The notes: generated by a model from the sequence alone, not told the origin. A DNA stretch of 64,000 bases from Streptomyces sp. Tue 6430 (GCA_021568835.1 JAKGSH010000010.1:2170001-2234000), one strand, 5' to 3'. Numbered from the stretch's first letter, positions 51,238 to 60,072 are shown. Program-made: numbers and translations.

Positions 51238-52058
51238 CCGCAGCCCTGCGCCGCTACCCGGTGCTGGCGGCCCTGTGCCTGGCCGCCCTGTTCATGGTGG
51301 TGCCGTTCGTGATCGTGGCCGTGAACGCGGTCAAGTCACCGGCCGCGTACTCCGCGCACGGCCCGCTCAGCCTCCCCGACGGCCTCTACCTGGACGGCCT
51401 GAAGGACTTCTGGCAGCGGGTCGACTACGGACAGAAGCTGTTCAACTCGGTGCTGATCAGCGGCTCGGTGGCCGTGCTCGCCGCGGCCCTGTCGGTGCTC
51501 AACGCGTACGCGATCGGCATCGGCCGGATCAGGGGCCGCGCCTGGGTGCTCGCCTTCTTCGTGCTGGCCAACATGCTGCCGCAGGAGGCGCTGGTCTACC
51601 CGGTCTACTACCTGAGCAAGCAGGCGGGCCTCTACGACACCCGGCTGAGCGTGATCATCGTGTTCACGGTGGTCCAGGCGGCCTTCGGCACCTACCTCCT
51701 CTCCTCGGTGCTCGGGCAGTTCCCCCGCGAGATCATCGAGGCCGCCCGCATCGACGGCGCGAACAAGTGGCAGGTGCTGTGGCGGATCGTGGTCCCGGTC
51801 AGCCGCCCCACGCTCGGGGTGCTCCTGGTGTTCTTCTTCATCTGGACCTGGAACGAGTTCCTGCTCCCCCTGGTCATGCTGATCTCCAACGACAACCAGA
51901 CCGTGTCGGTGGCGCTCGGCGTCCTGCAGGGCCAGCGCCTCATGGACGCCACGATGACCAACGCGGCCGCCCTGCTGGGCGTGCTGCCCGCGATCGTCTT
52001 CTTCCTCGTCTTCCAGCGGACGCTCACCCGCGGCATCGCCGTGGGCGCGGTCAAGTAA
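51234..52058 (+). CDS. Sugar ABC transporter permease (MalG type)
   Basis: A 274-residue inner-membrane permease with six helices. The EAA loop is EIIEAARIDGANKWQVLWRI. ATG overlaps the upstream stop by 4 bp. Third gene of the operon; the GH31 gene follows after 12 bp. Confidence 0.94.
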   Translation: MTAALRRYPVLAALCLAALFMVVPFVIVAVNAVKSPAAYSAHGPLSLPDGLYLDGLKDFWQRVDYGQKLFNSVLISGSVAVLAAALSVLNAYAIGIGRIRGRAWVLAFFVLANMLPQEALVYPVYYLSKQAGLYDTRLSVIIVFTVVQAAFGTYLLSSVLGQFPREIIEAARIDGANKWQVLWRIVVPVSRPTLGVLLVFFFIWTWNEFLLPLVMLISNDNQTVSVALGVLQGQRLMDATMTNAAALLGVLPAIVFFLVFQRTLTRGIAVGAVK

Positions 52059-52070
52059 AGGGGTGCGCGC

Positions 52071-54344
52071 GTGAAGTTCACCGACGGCTACTGGCTGCTG
52101 CGCGAGGGCGTCACCACGGCGCACCCGGTGGAGGTCCTCGACGTCGACGCGACCGGGGGCACCGCCGCCGGGGGCGGCACGCTGGAGATCCACGCGCCGA
52201 CCCGGCCCGTCCGCCACCGCGGCGACCTGCTGAAGGGGCCGGTCGTGACGATCACCGCCCACACCCCGATGCCGGACGTCATCGGAGTGACCCTCACCCA
52301 CTTCGAGGGCGGCCGGCCGCCCGGGCCGGTGTTCGAGCTCACCGGGCAGGAGACCGCCGCCCGCGCCGAGTACGACGACGAGCACGCCACCCTCACCTCG
52401 GGCGCCCTGTCGGTCAGGGTGGCCCGCACCGGACCGTGGCGCGTCGACTTCCTGGCCCACGGCCGGGTCCTGACCTCCAGCGGCCCCAAGGGCATGGGCA
52501 TCGTCCGGGACGGGACCGGCGCCCACTACCTGCGCGAGCAGCTGGGCCTCGGCGTGGGCACCCACGTGTACGGGCTCGGCGAGCGGTTCGGGCCGCTGGT
52601 GAAGAACGGGCAGGTCGTCGACATCTGGAACGCCGACGGCGGCACGGCGACCGAGCAGGCCTACAAGAACGTGCCCTTCTACCTCACCGACGCCGGCTAC
52701 GGCGTCTTCGTCGACCATCCGGGCAAGGTGTCCTTCGAGGTCGGCTCGGAGACGGTGTCCAGGGTCCAGTTCAGCGCCGAGACCCAGCAGTTGACGTACT
52801 ACGTCGTCCACGGGCCGACCCCGAAGGAGATCCTGCGCAAGTACACCGCCCTCACCGGGCGGCCGGCCCTCCCGCCCGCCTGGTCCTTCGGGCTGTGGCT
52901 GTCGACGTCGTTCACCACCTCCTACGACGAGGAGACGGTGACGTCGTTCATCGACGGCATGCGGGAGCGCGGACTCCCGCTGTCCGTCTTCCACTTCGAC
53001 TGCTTCTGGATGCGCGAGTTCCAGTGGTGCGACTTCCGGTGGGACCCCCGGGTGTTCCCCGACCCGGAGGGGATGCTGGCGCGGCTGAAGGAGAAGGGGC
53101 TGCGCATCTGTGTGTGGATCAACCCCTACATCGCCCAGCGCTCCCCGCTGTTCGCCGAGGGCAAGGAGCTCGGGCACCTGCTCAGGCGGCCCGACGGCAG
53201 CGTGTGGCAGTGGGACCTGTGGCAGCCGGGCATGGCCCTGGTCGACTTCACCAGCCCGGCCGCCCGCGACTGGTACGCGGCGAAGCTGGAAGCCCTCCTC
53301 GCGCAGGGCGTCGACTGTTTCAAGACCGACTTCGGCGAACGCGTCCCGGTCGACGTGGCCTGGGCGGACGGCTCCGATCCGGAACGGATGCACAACTACT
53401 ACACCCACCTGTACAACCGCACCGTCTTCGAGGTGCTCCGCAAACACCGGGGCGAGGGCGAGGCGGTGCTCTTCGCCCGCTCGGCGACGGCCGGCGGCCA
53501 GCAGTTCCCCGTGCACTGGGGCGGCGACTGCGAGGCGACCTACGAGTCGATGGCCGAGTCGCTGCGCGGCGGCCTGTCGCTCGGCCTGTCCGGGTTCGGG
53601 TACTGGAGCCACGACATCGGCGGCTTCGAGGGCACGCCGACGCCCGCGCTGTTCAAGCGGTGGCTGGCCTTCGGGCTGCTGTCCTCGCACAGCCGGCTGC
53701 ACGGGTCCTCGACGTACCGCGTGCCGTGGCTGTTCGACGAGGAGTCGGTGGACGTGCTGCGGCTGTTCACCCGGCTGAAGCTGACTCTGATGCCCTACCT
53801 GTACGAGGCGGCCCGCACCGCGCACGCCGAGGGCCTGCCGGTGATGCGGGCGATGGCGCTGGAGTTCCCGGACGACCCCGGGTGCGCGCACCTGGAGCGG
53901 CAGTACATGCTCGGCCCGGACCTGCTGGTGGCGCCGGTGTTCAGCGACGAGGGGGACGTGACGTACTACGTGCCGGAGGGCACCTGGACGCACCTCCTGA
54001 GCGGCCGGACGGTCACCGGGCCGCGCTGGGTGCGCGAACGCCACGGGTTCTCGAGCGTGCCGCTGCTGGTCAGGCCGGGGGCGGTGGTCCCGGTGGGGGC
54101 GGTGGACGACCGGCCGGACTACGCCCACGCGGACGGGGTGACCCTGCGGGCGTACGGGCTCGAACGCGGCGCGCGGGTGACGGTGCGGGCCGGGGACGTG
54201 ACCTTCACCGTCGTGCGGGAGGGCGACACCCTGCGGGCCTCCTGCGGTGATCCTTCGGCGCCGTGGGCGCTGGCGGCCGGGGAGCGGGTGGCGCGGGCGG
54301 CGGCCGGAACCGGGTCCCTCACGCTGGAGCCGGCGTCCGGTTGA
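52071..54344 (+). CDS. Alpha-xylosidase (GH31, YicI-like)
   Basis: A 757-residue cytoplasmic enzyme with no signal peptide, GTG start after AAAGGGG. The GH31 nucleophile is Asp420 in KTDFGERVPVDV and the acid/base is Asp486 in HWGGDCEATYESM. The 66-residue spacing equals that of E. coli YicI (416/482). YSHDIGG-like WSHDIGGFEG and MPYLYEAARTA follow. YicI acts on isoprimeverose-type xylosides, so the transporter probably imports xyloglucan-derived sugars (inference). An alpha-glucosidase specificity cannot be excluded. Confidence 0.92.
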   Translation: MKFTDGYWLLREGVTTAHPVEVLDVDATGGTAAGGGTLEIHAPTRPVRHRGDLLKGPVVTITAHTPMPDVIGVTLTHFEGGRPPGPVFELTGQETAARAEYDDEHATLTSGALSVRVARTGPWRVDFLAHGRVLTSSGPKGMGIVRDGTGAHYLREQLGLGVGTHVYGLGERFGPLVKNGQVVDIWNADGGTATEQAYKNVPFYLTDAGYGVFVDHPGKVSFEVGSETVSRVQFSAETQQLTYYVVHGPTPKEILRKYTALTGRPALPPAWSFGLWLSTSFTTSYDEETVTSFIDGMRERGLPLSVFHFDCFWMREFQWCDFRWDPRVFPDPEGMLARLKEKGLRICVWINPYIAQRSPLFAEGKELGHLLRRPDGSVWQWDLWQPGMALVDFTSPAARDWYAAKLEALLAQGVDCFKTDFGERVPVDVAWADGSDPERMHNYYTHLYNRTVFEVLRKHRGEGEAVLFARSATAGGQQFPVHWGGDCEATYESMAESLRGGLSLGLSGFGYWSHDIGGFEGTPTPALFKRWLAFGLLSSHSRLHGSSTYRVPWLFDEESVDVLRLFTRLKLTLMPYLYEAARTAHAEGLPVMRAMALEFPDDPGCAHLERQYMLGPDLLVAPVFSDEGDVTYYVPEGTWTHLLSGRTVTGPRWVRERHGFSSVPLLVRPGAVVPVGAVDDRPDYAHADGVTLRAYGLERGARVTVRAGDVTFTVVREGDTLRASCGDPSAPWALAAGERVARAAAGTGSLTLEPASG

Positions 54345-54363
54345 CGGTGAGAAGGACGGACAG

Positions 54364-54401
54364 CAGAGAACCCCGCCTCCCGAAGGGGGCGGGGTTCTCT
54401 G
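54364..54401. terminator. Bidirectional terminator between the GH31 gene and ssrA
   Basis: CAGAGAACCCCGCC at 54364-54377 pairs perfectly with GGCGGGGTTCTCTG at 54388-54401 (14 bp). It serves the converging sugar operon and ssrA. Confidence 0.93.
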
Positions 54402-54412
54402 TTCACATGGGG

Positions 54413-54801
54413 TGGTGGAGATGGCGGGAATCGAACCCGCGTCCAACGGTGCAAAATCAGGGCTTCTCCGTGTGCAGTTCGCTGCGATTTTCTCGGCCCC
54501 GGCGATCACGCGAACAAGTCGCCGACGGGCCCAGTCACTGTTTGGTTTCCCATCGAACCCCGTGACCGGGCTCGATGGTTTAGTCCCCTAGATTATGCCA
54601 GGATCCGGGCCGGGAACACTCCCGGGCTGACACCCATTAAGGGTCCTTCACTCACTGCTTATCAGGCAGCGAGGGCGAAGGACTGGGAATCGCGCTTAGA
54701 ATTGGCGATTATTTTTTGCGACATATGGTTAACGAGATCATTGCCGCTTCCTCGACACGCTTCCCCTGGTTCAACAGCCGCTGTCGAAACCGATCATCCC
54801 C
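54413..54801 (-). ncRNA. ssrA: Transfer-messenger RNA (tmRNA)
   Basis: A 389-nt RNA that rescues stalled ribosomes with SmpB. The 5' end GGGGATGATCGG (complement of 54790-54801) pairs with CATCTCC before the encoded ACCA (3' end at 54413), and the T-arm GGGTTCGATTCCC is intact. The resume codon is GCC at 54704-54706. The tag frame 54662-54706 encodes ANSKRDSQSFALAA and stops TGA. The tag ends in the ALAA degradation signal. The smpB gene lies upstream on the same strand. Confidence 0.96.
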
Positions 54802-55024
54802 ATGTTGATTTTTCAATGCCCCCGAGGGGGCGGTGCGTCCCCGCTGTGGGGGACTGTCGCCATCGTACGTGACCAACGCACCGTGATGCCAGCCTATTCC
54901 CGCCGGCCGGCCGGTCACCGAGCCCGCGACCGGACGCACCGGTCCGCCACCGGGTCGCTGCGGGGGCGCCACCGGTCCGCTGCCGGTCCGCCACCGGGTC
55001 GCCGGGGACCGCTGCCGGCCCCGC
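54802..55024. other. Region between smpB and ssrA
   Basis: A GCCCCC-GA-GGGGGC hairpin at 54818-54831 may end the smpB transcript or lie in the ssrA precursor leader. A TACGAT hexamer on the minus strand (54862-54867) is a possible -10. No gene. Confidence 0.4.
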
Positions 55025-55567
55025 CTACTCGCCCCGCTGCTTCCGCTTGGCCGCCGCGATCGCGCGGTCCGACTCCCGGCGGTCCTGCTTCTCCCGCAGG
55101 GTCTGCCGCTTGTCGTACTCCTTCTTGCCCCGTGCCAGCGCGATCTCGGCCTTCGCGCGGCCGTCCTTGAAGTACAGGACGAGCGGCACGATCGTGTGCC
55201 CCGTCTCCTCCGACTTCGAGGCCAGCTTGTCGATCTCCTCGCGGTGCAGCAGCAGCTTGCGCTTGCGGCGCGCGGAGTGGTTGGTCCAGCTGCCCTGGCT
55301 GTACTCCGGGATGTGCGCGTTGTGCAGCCAGGCCTCGTCGCCGTCGATCTGCACGAAGCCGTCGGCCAGCGAGGCGCGGCCCTGGCGCAGCGACTTCACC
55401 TCGGTGCCGGTGAGCACCAGACCGGCCTCGTACACGTCGATGATCGCGTAGTCGTGCCGGGCCTTCTTGTTCTGGGCGACGATCTTGCGCTGGCCCTTGG
55501 TCTTGTCCTCGGCCGGCTTGCCCTGCTTCGGCTGGGACTCCTTGGGTACGTACATTGCCTTGTTCAT
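55025..55567 (-). CDS. smpB: SsrA-binding protein SmpB
   Basis: A 180-residue RNA-binding protein required for tmRNA tagging. The OB-fold core has HDYAIIDVYEAGLVLTGTEV, KSLRQGRASL and KAEIALARGKKEYDKRQ. A basic helical C-terminal tail follows. ATG 55567 is used; a second ATG at 55555 (MYVPKES) is the start in many orthologs. Function and neighbourhood with ssrA are well established. Confidence 0.96.
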   Translation of the reverse strand: MNKAMYVPKESQPKQGKPAEDKTKGQRKIVAQNKKARHDYAIIDVYEAGLVLTGTEVKSLRQGRASLADGFVQIDGDEAWLHNAHIPEYSQGSWTNHSARRKRKLLLHREEIDKLASKSEETGHTIVPLVLYFKDGRAKAEIALARGKKEYDKRQTLREKQDRRESDRAIAAAKRKQRGE

Positions 55568-55635
55568 AGTGCGGCCATTTTCGCACCCGAGGGGGCCGTG
55601 GGGGAAAGCCGATTACCGGGAGTGCGGACGGACGC

Positions 55636-56814
55636 TCACGAGGCGTCCCCCAGCCCGCTCAGCACGGTCTCCGCCCGCTCCAGCGCCCCGTCGCCCGCGT
55701 CCAGGTCCGGGGTGACGCCGGTGCCGTCGACGGTCCGGCCGGACGGGGTGCGGTAGTGGCCGACGGTCAGTTCGGCGACCGAGCCGTCGGGCAGCCGGCT
55801 CGGCATCTGGACCGAGCCCTTGCCGAAGGTGCGCGAGCCGACGACGACCGCCCGGCCGCGGTCCCGCAGGGCGCCGGTGAGCAGCTCGGCGGCGCTCATG
55901 GTGCCGCCGTCGACGAGCGTCACCAGGGGGCGCGTGGTGTCGCCGCCGGAGTCGGCGTGCAGGGCGCGCTGCTCGCCGTCGACGTCGTAGGTGGCGACGA
56001 GGCCGCCGTCGAGGAAGGCCGAGGCGGTGGAGACGGCCTCGGTGACCAGTCCGCCGGAGTTGCCGCGCAGGTCCAGGACGATGCCGGTGCCGGCCGGGGT
56101 CGCGTCGACGGCGGTGCGGACGGCGTCGCCGGATCCCTTGGTGAACGCGGTGACCCTGATGACGGTGACGCCCCCGGGGAGGGTGCGCACGGTGACCGAG
56201 TCGGTGGACAGGCGGGCCCGGCGCAGCGTCTGGGTCCACACGCGTGCGCCGCGTTCCAGGCCGAGGCGGACGGTGGTGCCGGCGGGCGCGTCCGTCGCGT
56301 CACCGCGCAGCAGGGAGACGACCTCGGTGACCGGGCGCCCGTCGACGGCCCGGCCGTCGACGGCCCGCAGCCGGTCGCCCGCCCGGATCCCGGCGGCGGC
56401 CGCCGGCGACCCGGCCTGCACCTTCGTGACCTCGATCCGGCCGTCCCGCTCGCGCCGCGCCTCCAGGCCGACACCGGTGTACTGGCCCTCGAGGGACTCC
56501 GCGAACTCCTCGTACTCCTTCTCGGAGTACACCGCCGCCCAGCGGTCCCCGCTGCGGCTGACGGCGCGCTCGGCGGCCTCCAGGGGCGATTTCCCGTCGG
56601 CCATCGCCTCCTCGGCGGCCCTGGTCACGGCCTCGGGAGGGCTGACGGGGCCGGCGGGGCCGGCGGGGCGGGCCCCGTCGGCGGCGGCCCGGCCGCCGTC
56701 CCCGGGCAGCGAGCCGGTCGCCGCGCCCGCCACCAGCACGCCGGCGAACACCAGGGTCAGGGCGGCCCCACGGCCGAAGCGGCGGGGCGAACGGAGCGGG
56801 TCGCGGCCTGACAT
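55636..56814 (-). CDS. C-terminal-processing serine protease (S41)
   Basis: A 392-residue secreted or membrane-anchored protease. N-terminal signal helix (GAALTLVFAGVLVAGAATG), then a PDZ-like domain (VTKVQAGSPAAAAGIRAGDR) and the S41 peptidase. The catalytic Ser is in GGTMSAAELLTGAL and the Lys in SRTFGKGSVQ. Such enzymes trim C-termini of exported proteins. A terminator separates it from ftsX. Confidence 0.92.
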   Translation of the reverse strand: MSGRDPLRSPRRFGRGAALTLVFAGVLVAGAATGSLPGDGGRAAADGARPAGPAGPVSPPEAVTRAAEEAMADGKSPLEAAERAVSRSGDRWAAVYSEKEYEEFAESLEGQYTGVGLEARRERDGRIEVTKVQAGSPAAAAGIRAGDRLRAVDGRAVDGRPVTEVVSLLRGDATDAPAGTTVRLGLERGARVWTQTLRRARLSTDSVTVRTLPGGVTVIRVTAFTKGSGDAVRTAVDATPAGTGIVLDLRGNSGGLVTEAVSTASAFLDGGLVATYDVDGEQRALHADSGGDTTRPLVTLVDGGTMSAAELLTGALRDRGRAVVVGSRTFGKGSVQMPSRLPDGSVAELTVGHYRTPSGRTVDGTGVTPDLDAGDGALERAETVLSGLGDAS

Positions 56815-56834
56815 GGCGGTGAGTCTAGGGGAAC

Positions 56835-56877
56835 GCCAAGGGGCCGTACGGTCTCTTGACCGTACGACCCCCTTGGC
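56835..56877 (-). terminator. Terminator downstream of ftsX
   Basis: GCCAAGGGG (56835-56843) pairs with CCCCTTGGC (56869-56877), and CGTACGGT with ACCGTACG inside, separated by a small bulge and a 6-base loop. It lies 5 bp beyond the ftsX stop. Confidence 0.85.
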
Positions 56878-56882
56878 ATGCG

Positions 56883-57800
56883 TCACACCTTCAGGTACTT
56901 GCGCAGCGCGAAGAACGCCGCCAGCGCGGGCATCAGCAGGCTGGTGGCGAGGATCAGGGGAAGCTTCGTCAGCACGGCGTCCCAGCCGACGAAATTGATG
57001 AGGTTGAGCTTCGAGGACAGGGCCATGCCGTGATCGACGGTGAAGTACCGGCCGACGACCAGGAACACGCACGCCAGGCTGCCGCCGATGAGGCCCGCGA
57101 CGGCGGCCTCCATGATGAACGGCGCCTGGATGTAGAAGCCGGAGGCGCCCACGAGCCGCATGATCCCGGTCTCACGCCGTCGGCTGAACGCCGAGACGCG
57201 CACGGTGTTGACGATCAGCAGCAGGGCGACGACCAGCATGAGCGCCATCACCCCGAGCGCCGCCCGGTTCATCAGGTTCAGCAGGCCGAAGAGGTTGTCC
57301 AGGATGCCCTTCTGGTCCTGCACGGACTGCACGCCCTCCCGCCCGTTGAAGGCGGTCGCGATGACCTGGTACTTCTCCGGGTTCTTCAGCTTGATGCGGT
57401 ACGACTCCTGCATCTGGTCCGGCGTGAGGGAGCTGGCCAGCGGGGAGTCGCCGAACTGCTCCTTGTAGTGCTTGTAGGCATCGTCCTGCGACTCGTAGGT
57501 CACCGAGTCGACGACCGACATCTTGCCGAGGTCGGACTTGATCTGCTTCTTCTGGTCCTCGGTCACCGCGCCCTTGGCGCAGTTGGGGTCCGAGGCGGCG
57601 TCGCTCTTGTTGCAGAGGAAGATCGAGACGTTGACCTTGTCGTACCAGTAGCCCTTCATGGCTCCGACTTGGTCGCTCATCAGGAGCGACCCGCCGAACA
57701 GGGCGAGCGACAGGGCGACGGAGACGATGACGGCGAAGGTCATCGTCAGGTTGCGGCGGAGACCGACACCGATCTCGGACAGTACGAACTGGGCGCGCAT
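56883..57800 (-). CDS. ftsX: Cell division protein FtsX
   Basis: A 305-residue membrane protein with four helices: an N-terminal one (MTFAVIVSVALSLALFGGSL), a large extracytoplasmic domain containing two Cys (LCNKSD; DPNCAKG), and three C-terminal helices (ALGVMALMLVVALLLIV and so on). Couples FtsE ATPase activity to peptidoglycan hydrolase activation. FtsE lies immediately upstream in the same operon. Confidence 0.95.
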   Translation of the reverse strand: MRAQFVLSEIGVGLRRNLTMTFAVIVSVALSLALFGGSLLMSDQVGAMKGYWYDKVNVSIFLCNKSDAASDPNCAKGAVTEDQKKQIKSDLGKMSVVDSVTYESQDDAYKHYKEQFGDSPLASSLTPDQMQESYRIKLKNPEKYQVIATAFNGREGVQSVQDQKGILDNLFGLLNLMNRAALGVMALMLVVALLLIVNTVRVSAFSRRRETGIMRLVGASGFYIQAPFIMEAAVAGLIGGSLACVFLVVGRYFTVDHGMALSSKLNLINFVGWDAVLTKLPLILATSLLMPALAAFFALRKYLKV

Positions 57801-57836
57801 GGCGGGTTGTTCAAGCCTTTCCGTGGACGGTCGCGG

Positions 57837-58526
57837 TCAGTGCTGGTAGCCGTAGACGCCGCGGGCCTGGTCGCGGACGAGGCGGCCCTTCTCCAGCTCG
57901 ATGACGCGCTTGCGCATCTGGTCCACGATGTTCTGGTCGTGCGTCGCCATCACCACGGTGGTGCCCGTCCGGTTGATCCGGTCGAGCAGCTTCATGATGC
58001 CGACGGAGGTCTGCGGGTCGAGGTTGCCGGTGGGCTCGTCGGCGATCAGCAGCTTGGGACGGTTCACGAAGGCCCGGGCGATGGCCACGCGCTGCTGCTC
58101 ACCGCCGGACAGCTCACCGGGCATCCGGTCCTCCTTGCCGCCGAGCCCGACGAGGTCGAGCACCTGCGGCACGGACTTGCGGATCTCGCCGCGGGACTTG
58201 CCGATCACCTCCTGCGCGAAGGCGACGTTCTCGGCGACCGTCTTGTTGGGGAGCAGCCGGAAGTCCTGGAAGACCGTGCCCAGCTGGCGGCGCATCTGCG
58301 GCACCTTCCAGTTGGACAGGCGCGCGAGGTCCTTGCCCAGGACGTGCACCTGACCGTGGCTGCACCGCTCCTCGCGGAGGACCAGCCGCAGGAAGGTGGA
58401 CTTCCCGGAGCCTGAGGACCCCACGAGGAACACGAACTCGCCCTTCTCCACTTCCAGGGACACATCCCTGAGTGCGGGGCGGGTCTGCTTGGGGTAGACC
58501 TTGGAGACATTGTCGAATCGGATCAC
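57837..58526 (-). CDS. ftsE: Cell division ATP-binding protein FtsE
   Basis: A 229-residue ABC ATPase with GTG start. Walker A GSSGSGKST, signature LSGGEQQRVAIARAF, Walker B LLIADEPTGNLDP and H-loop MATHDQN. Pairs with FtsX at the division site. Co-transcribed with ftsX (36-bp gap). Confidence 0.96.
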   Translation of the reverse strand: MIRFDNVSKVYPKQTRPALRDVSLEVEKGEFVFLVGSSGSGKSTFLRLVLREERCSHGQVHVLGKDLARLSNWKVPQMRRQLGTVFQDFRLLPNKTVAENVAFAQEVIGKSRGEIRKSVPQVLDLVGLGGKEDRMPGELSGGEQQRVAIARAFVNRPKLLIADEPTGNLDPQTSVGIMKLLDRINRTGTTVVMATHDQNIVDQMRKRVIELEKGRLVRDQARGVYGYQH

Positions 58527-58767
58527 GGATGCACCACGGGTCGCCGGGGGTAGATGAGCGTGACCATACGCGAACCGGGGAGGCGTGCGCAGGCAGCGGT
58601 CACGGTTGCGTGCGGCTTGTGCGTTTTTGTACGTCCACCCGTGCTGTGAGGCAGCTCCTGCCGGGACCCCGCGCTGAATTCCGCGGAACCTGGCAGAGTG
58701 GAGGGGAACGTTCGCGTCGCGGCGGGCGTTGTCCATGTGGAACCACCGGTGCAAGGAGGGCGAGCGC
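58527..58767. other. Divergent promoter region of ftsEX and the zinc-ribbon gene
   Basis: About 240 bp. No gene supported. CAAGGAGGG at 58752-58760 is the strong ribosome-binding site for the + strand gene. Confidence 0.5.
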
Positions 58768-58959
58768 ATGACGTACGACCGGCTGGTGTGCGCCAACTGC
58801 GCCGCGCCCGTGAGCGAGGGCCGGTGCTCGGTGTGCCGCGCGAACCGCGAGCGGCTGCAGCAGGAGAACTTCTTCGCGGGACTGAACCCGATGGCGCTGA
58901 TCGCGCTGCTGGCCGTGCTGGTGGCCGCGTTCGCGCTGCTCGCCCACCAGACCGCTTAG
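58768..58959 (+). CDS. Zinc-ribbon miniprotein with C-terminal membrane segment
   Basis: A 63-residue protein beginning MTYDRLVCANCAAPVSEGRC. Two CxxC pairs (CANC, CSVC) likely bind one zinc. A short coiled region and a tail helix (ALIALLAVLVAAFALLA) follow, so it is probably tail-anchored. Excellent ribosome-binding site. It is divergent from ftsEX. Function unknown. Confidence 0.85.
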   Translation: MTYDRLVCANCAAPVSEGRCSVCRANRERLQQENFFAGLNPMALIALLAVLVAAFALLAHQTA

Positions 58960-58971
58960 CCCGTACGACGC

Positions 58972-59007
58972 CGAAGGGCCCGGAGCCGGCAGGCTCCGGG
59001 CCCTTCG
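58972..59007. terminator. Bidirectional terminator hairpin
   Basis: CGAAGGGCCCGGAGCC at 58972-58987 pairs perfectly over 16 bp with GGCTCCGGGCCCTTCG at 58992-59007 around GGCA. Ends the zinc-ribbon and LAXTG genes, which converge here. Confidence 0.94.
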
Positions 59008-59041
59008 TGTGTGCGTCACGTGCCGGTGCGGCTACCTACCG

Positions 59042-59944
59042 TCAGGCAGCGGCCGCGCCGCGGCCCTCCACGAGGCGCGGGAGCACGCGGAAGCCGACGC
59101 CACCGACGATCATCGTGGCGGCACCGATGATCAGGAAGGTGGTCTGCCCGGCGCCGGTCTCGGCCAGCTCCTTGCCGCCGCCCTGGGCGACGTTGTCGGA
59201 GGTGGTGTCCGAGGTGTCGGTCAGCGCGGAGCTGCCGACCTCCTGAGCGGCGGTGCCGTCGGGGGTGGTGCCGGTACCGCCGGTGGAGCTGCCGCCGGTG
59301 GCGGAACCGCCGGTGGAGCTGCCGCCGGTGCTGCTCGAGCCGCCGGAGGTGGAACCGCCGTCGGTGGAGCCGCCCGTGCTGCTGGAGCCGCCGGTGGTGG
59401 AGTTGCCGCCGGTGCTGGAAGATCCACCGTTGCCGTTGGAGCCACCGTTGCCGTTCGAACCGCCGTTGCCACCGGAGTTGCCGTTCGAGCCGCCGACACT
59501 CTGGTCACCCGAAGCAGCGGCACCGCCGACACTCTGGTCACCCGAAGCAGCAGCGCCACCGACACTCTGGTCACCCGAAGCAGCGGCACCGCCGACACTC
59601 TGGTCACCCGAAGCAGCAGCACCGCCGACACTCTGGTCACCCGAAGCAGCAGCGCCGCCGACACTCTGGTCACCCGAAGCAGCAGCGCCACCGATCGAGG
59701 CGGCACCGCCGACGGCGGCCGTGCCGGGCTCCTCGTCATCACACTCGGGGTCGGCGACGATGTCGCAGATCGGGTCGTCTTCGCCCGTCTGCACGGTGAC
59801 GTCGCCGGACGTGTCCACCAGGCCGCTGAGGCCGTCCTCGTTGCCGGTGGCCGAAGCCACGCCCGCCACCGTCAGCGAGGCGCCCGCGGCGATCACTGCG
59901 CCCGCGGCGATGCGCGCGATACGAACGCGCGTCTTCTTGGTCAT
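59042..59944 (-). CDS. LAXTG cell-wall-anchored protein with 11-residue repeats
   Basis: A 300-residue exported protein. Signal peptide (IAAGAVIAAGASLTVAGVAS), then a short acidic region with a possible Cys pair (DPICDIVADPEC), six repeats of GGAAASGDQSV, and a Ser/Gly/Thr/Asn-rich stalk. The C-terminus has LAETGAGQ, a hydrophobic helix (FLIIGAATMIVGGVGF) and basic residues, the sorting signal for class E sortases. Exposed on the cell wall. Role unknown, possibly surface or adhesive. It has a structured leader. Confidence 0.9.
   Translation of the reverse strand: MTKKTRVRIARIAAGAVIAAGASLTVAGVASATGNEDGLSGLVDTSGDVTVQTGEDDPICDIVADPECDDEEPGTAAVGGAASIGGAAASGDQSVGGAAASGDQSVGGAAASGDQSVGGAAASGDQSVGGAAASGDQSVGGAAASGDQSVGGSNGNSGGNGGSNGNGGSNGNGGSSSTGGNSTTGGSSSTGGSTDGGSTSGGSSSTGGSSTGGSATGGSSTGGTGTTPDGTAAQEVGSSALTDTSDTTSDNVAQGGGKELAETGAGQTTFLIIGAATMIVGGVGFRVLPRLVEGRGAAAA
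59495..59692. repeat. 33-bp in-gene tandem repeat, six copies
   Basis: GACACTCTGGTCACCCGAAG starts at 59495, 59528, 59561, 59594, 59627 and 59660. Each copy is 33 bp and encodes GGAAASGDQSV in the LAXTG protein. Copies differ only at synonymous positions, so copy number may vary between strains. Confidence 0.95.
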
Positions 59945-60072
59945 AAGGTCGCTACCCCCAGTAGCCGAAATCGTCGATGAGGCCGCGCCGGGGCGGTGAT
60001 CGACGGGGGTAGCCGGAACTGGCGAAGCCCCCCGGTTCACATGCGCCCCAGAGATACGCATGCCACCGTTCA
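59945..60072 (-). promoter_or_regulatory. Structured 5' leader of the LAXTG gene with sequestered ribosome-binding site
   Basis: On the minus strand the ribosome-binding GGGGGTAGC (complement 59951-59959) pairs perfectly with GCTACCCCC (complement 60005-60013). The stem is extended by a 7-bp inner stem (59972-59978/59998-60004). The GCTACCCCC arm can alternatively pair with CCCCCG upstream (60029-60034). A hairpin with GCATGCG/CGCATGT arms precedes it. I could not match it confidently to a known riboswitch. Confidence 0.55.
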
